Positions 61,541 to 64,000 of a stretch of 64,000 nucleotides of DNA are shown here, piece by piece. Location: positions 5,097,001-5,161,000 of the forward strand of contig NZ_CP147020.1 of NCBI RefSeq assembly GCF_037126435.1, written 5' to 3'. The stretch's first letter is position 1. The number at the start of each line of letters is the position of its first letter. The DNA is from Bernardetia sp. ABR2-2B (GTDB lineage Bacteria; Bacteroidota; Bacteroidia; Cytophagales; Bernardetiaceae). The notes under the pieces were generated by a model. That model saw only the letters and a list, made by a program, of their open reading frames with translations, searched no databases and was not told the origin of the DNA. The position numbers were made by a program, and so were the translations under genes.

Positions 61541-64000
61541 TTATCCTATTTTAAAGCCCAAAACAAGTACATCATCCACTTGGTCTTCTTCTTTTTTCCA
61601 GTCAAGAAAATAGTTTTCTAGTTTTTCTTTTTGTTTTGTGTCTTCCAAATCAGCTATTTCTACGAAGAGTTTTTTCATTTTTTTCTTCATAAGTTTTCTG
61701 CCTTTTTTTCCTCCAAATTGGTCTTGGTAGCCATCTGTACATAAGAAAAAAGTAGTAGGTTGGTCTATTTGTAGTGTATGTGTTTCGTAAACCCTATCAT
61801 TTTCATTTCTATTCCACCTTCCTCCAATAGGAGATTTTGCACCTGATATTTGCTTTAGTTTCTCATCTTGAACATAATACATTGGGTTTTTTGCTCCTGC
61901 AAATGCCATTGTTTTGGTATCGTGGTCATAGACACAGAGTGCCATATCCATTCCGTCTTGATTTTGCGTTTCTGATTGGCGTAAAGTCAATGAAACTTGC
62001 CCATGAAGATAAGATAAAATAAGCGCAGGGTCAGTTACTTTCTTTCCAAGAACGACATGGTTAAGCATATCACTTCCAATCATAGACATACACGCCCCTG
62101 GAACGCCATGTCCTGTACAATCCACAGCAGCAATAAATGTCTTACCTTTCATGTGTGTGAACCAATAAAAATCTCCACTCACAACATCACGAGGAAGCCA
62201 AAGAACAAAGGCTTCATCAAAAGAGTTTTTGATTTCGTTTATGGGTGGTAACATCGCACGTTGAATACGACTTGCATAATTTATACTTGATGTAATATTT
62301 TTGTTCTGAGCATTGATTGCCTTACTCTGCTCTGCAATCTGTTGATATGATTTTGCATTTACGAGCGCAATTGCTGCATAAACAGCGACATTTCGGATAA
62401 TATGTAGATGATTTTTATTATAACTACGTTTCTCAAAACTTTGAACTGTCAGAACACCTATTGTATCTTCTTTATAAATAATGGGTACATAAATAAGCGA
62501 TTCTGGTATTTCGCCTTCTATGATTTCTATTTCGTGATTTGGAATGTAATTATTGTATTCTAACTCCAAATCATCAACCTTAAACTCAGCATTTTCATTG
62601 AAACAATAAGAAGGTAAATTATCCTCACTTAAAGATGTATGATGAAAAGGTAATGTTTCTCCTTTTTCTTTTGCATTAATAAAATCAAGTCTATTTTCTT
62701 CTTTATTGTGAATACCAATACTAAAAACAGAGGCATCTAAGAGTTCGTTTATAGATTCATAAACCATTTCAATAATCATTTCTACAGACAAATGAGAGGT
62801 AATTTGCTTTCCTACATCACTCAAAAGGTTTACATTTTTGTAAGCTGTTTGTACTAACTTCTGTTGTTCTTCTAAGCGTTCGTTTTGTTGTAAAATTTCT
62901 TCATTTTGTTGGTTTACTTCTTCATTTTTTTCCTTTAGCTGTGAAGTTCTTTGGTTTACTAAATTTTCCAATTGTTTACTCCGTAGCTCTATTGTCTTGA
63001 TTCTGTGTCTATAAAAACCTACTGAAGCTCCTAGTACAATCAGCCCACAAAGTGAAATAAACCACCAACTTCTCCAAAAAGGAGGCGACACACTTATTTT
63101 CAATGTTTTTTCTTCCCCCTCAATATTATCACTATTGATTACTTTTACTCTGAATGTATAATTTCCTGCTGGCAAATTGGTATAAGTAGCTTGTCTGATA
63201 GATTTGGTTTTGTTCCATTCCTTATCAAAACCTTCTAGTTTGTAGAGATAAGTATCATATTCAGGTTTATTGAAGTTGGGAGAGACAAACTCTAGAGTAA
63301 TTATTTTATCTTCGTAAGTAAGTTTGAGCTTTTCAAGGTTGTTGAGTGCTTTTGGCAATAGTACCCTTTCTTCTTTTTCTTGATTTACTTTTATTGCTTC
63401 TCCAAAAACTTTAAGTTTTGTCAAGATTACTTTACGGCTTTCTGTATTGGCTTTAATATTCTTAGGGTAAAAAGAGTTTAGTCCTTCTATACCTCCAAAA
63501 AACATTTCTCCATCTGCTGCTTTATAAAATGCTCCTGTATTAAACTCCAAACTTTGTAACCCATCTCTAGTATCATAGACAATTATTCGTCTGTCGTCAG
63601 GAATATCTTGGCTGTTTTTGTCATTTAGAAATTTGAAAAGACCTCTATTTGTACTAAACCAAAGGTTGTCCTCTTCATCTGCCAAAATTCCATAAATTGC
63701 ATAATTGGCTAGTTCATTTCTCTCCCCCCAATGCTCAAAAGTTTCGGTTTCTTTATTCATTTTATTAAGACCATTGGTTGTGCCTATCCATAAATTTCCT
63801 TTTGAGTCTTCTGTCATAGAATGAACTGTATTGCTACTGATAGAGGTAGTATCTTTTATATCAGAAGTATAAAAAACAAAATCTGTAGGTTGATTTTCTA
63901 TGTTTTTTACTACTTTAACAACTCCTTTATTGGTACTGAGCCAAAGTGTATTTTCAGCATCTTCATAAATATGCCAAATTTCAGTATCTTCTAAATATAC
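61541..64000 (-). CDS. two-component-regulator propeller, Y_Y_Y, GAF, SpoIIE sensor phosphatase, N-terminus outside window
   Basis: The frame is open to the right edge of the window, so the beginning of the propeller is missing. Visible repeats with NLWIGTTNGL, NLWFSTNRGL and TLWLSTNKGV are propeller blades. A Y_Y_Y domain follows (YKLEGFDKEWN, TNLPAGNYTFRVK), a membrane helix near WWFISLCGLIVLGASVGF, a coiled coil, a GAF domain and a SpoIIE PP2C domain with WLPRDVVSGDFYWF, DCTGHGVPGACMSMIG and FLCTDGYQDQFGG. It is a membrane sensor that should dephosphorylate a STAS or SiaC type protein. Confidence 0.9.
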   Translation of the reverse strand, partial: VYLEDTEIWHIYEDAENTLWLSTNKGVVKVVKNIENQPTDFVFYTSDIKDTTSISSNTVHSMTEDSKGNLWIGTTNGLNKMNKETETFEHWGERNELANYAIYGILADEEDNLWFSTNRGLFKFLNDKNSQDIPDDRRIIVYDTRDGLQSLEFNTGAFYKAADGEMFFGGIEGLNSFYPKNIKANTESRKVILTKLKVFGEAIKVNQEKEERVLLPKALNNLEKLKLTYEDKIITLEFVSPNFNKPEYDTYLYKLEGFDKEWNKTKSIRQATYTNLPAGNYTFRVKVINSDNIEGEEKTLKISVSPPFWRSWWFISLCGLIVLGASVGFYRHRIKTIELRSKQLENLVNQRTSQLKEKNEEVNQQNEEILQQNERLEEQQKLVQTAYKNVNLLSDVGKQITSHLSVEMIIEMVYESINELLDASVFSIGIHNKEENRLDFINAKEKGETLPFHHTSLSEDNLPSYCFNENAEFKVDDLELEYNNYIPNHEIEIIEGEIPESLIYVPIIYKEDTIGVLTVQSFEKRSYNKNHLHIIRNVAVYAAIALVNAKSYQQIAEQSKAINAQNKNITSSINYASRIQRAMLPPINEIKNSFDEAFVLWLPRDVVSGDFYWFTHMKGKTFIAAVDCTGHGVPGACMSMIGSDMLNHVVLGKKVTDPALILSYLHGQVSLTLRQSETQNQDGMDMALCVYDHDTKTMAFAGAKNPMYYVQDEKLKQISGAKSPIGGRWNRNENDRVYETHTLQIDQPTTFFLCTDGYQDQFGGKKGRKLMKKKMKKLFVEIADLEDTKQKEKLENYFLDWKKEEDQVDDVLVLGFKIG

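Overview
The window looks like a chromosomal segment of an AT-rich Bacteroidota bacterium, most likely a marine Cytophagales relative of Bernardetia/Flexibacter. This is judged from gene content and signals, not from a database search. Supporting signs are TAnnTTTG-type -7 promoter boxes, almost no Shine-Dalgarno sequences, many lipoproteins with a Cys directly after a short hydrophobic signal, and Bacteroidota-typical families (DUF4856, PrcB-like, SiaB/SiaC, DUF5684, SpoIIE-domain phosphatases with the shared linker NITxSINYAxRIQ). No rRNA, tRNA, CRISPR array or prophage was recognised.

Layout. 0-4.5 kb: cytochrome c and di-haem peroxidase genes, a Rof-like protein, an RsbW/RsbV-type kinase and STAS pair, and two of three paralogues of an unrecognised family (RING-like Cys/His head, two membrane helices, C-terminal domain). 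4.5-7.1 kb: a small Cys-rich protein and infC, rpmI, rplT; infC appears to start at ATC behind a perfect AAGGAGG. 7.3-13 kb: DUF445 protein, FecCD-type permease, DUF4856 lipoprotein and a complete IS4-family element with 19-bp inverted ends and a 9-bp target duplication. 13-26 kb: cdsA, thioesterase, murG, heptose-7-phosphate kinase, hydrolases, a double aspartyl-protease/PDZ lipoprotein and hypothetical envelope proteins. 26-31 kb: GAF histidine kinase and an NB-ARC/TPR STAND protein flanked by inverted palindromic repeats. 31-44 kb: lepA, MarC-type protein, a SiaB/SiaC pair with a SiaA-like HAMP-SpoIIE phosphatase nearby, an orphan nuoN, RluD-type synthase, and a divergent PP2C and nSTAND ATPase pair. 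44-64 kb: NosL-like lipoprotein, SF1 helicase, truncated haemoglobin, DEAD-box helicase, hybrid histidine kinase, TrmH-type methylase, RtcB, lytic transglycosylase, GlcD-type oxidase, the third RING-like paralogue and a propeller-GAF-SpoIIE sensor phosphatase cut by the window end.

Two themes stand out. First, phospho-switch signalling is dense: RsbW-like and SiaB-like kinases, STAS and SiaC-like targets, two SpoIIE phosphatases, a PP2C phosphatase, two histidine kinases and two STAND ATPases, with no sigma factor seen. Second, the intergenic DNA is rich in small repeats: degenerate 7-bp tandem repeats placed directly after stop codons, short GTTGTTGGTGT-type palindromes (one related palindrome is in frame inside nuoN), and 140-330 bp foldback or MITE-like elements, one of which sits exactly at the stop codon of the haemoglobin gene.
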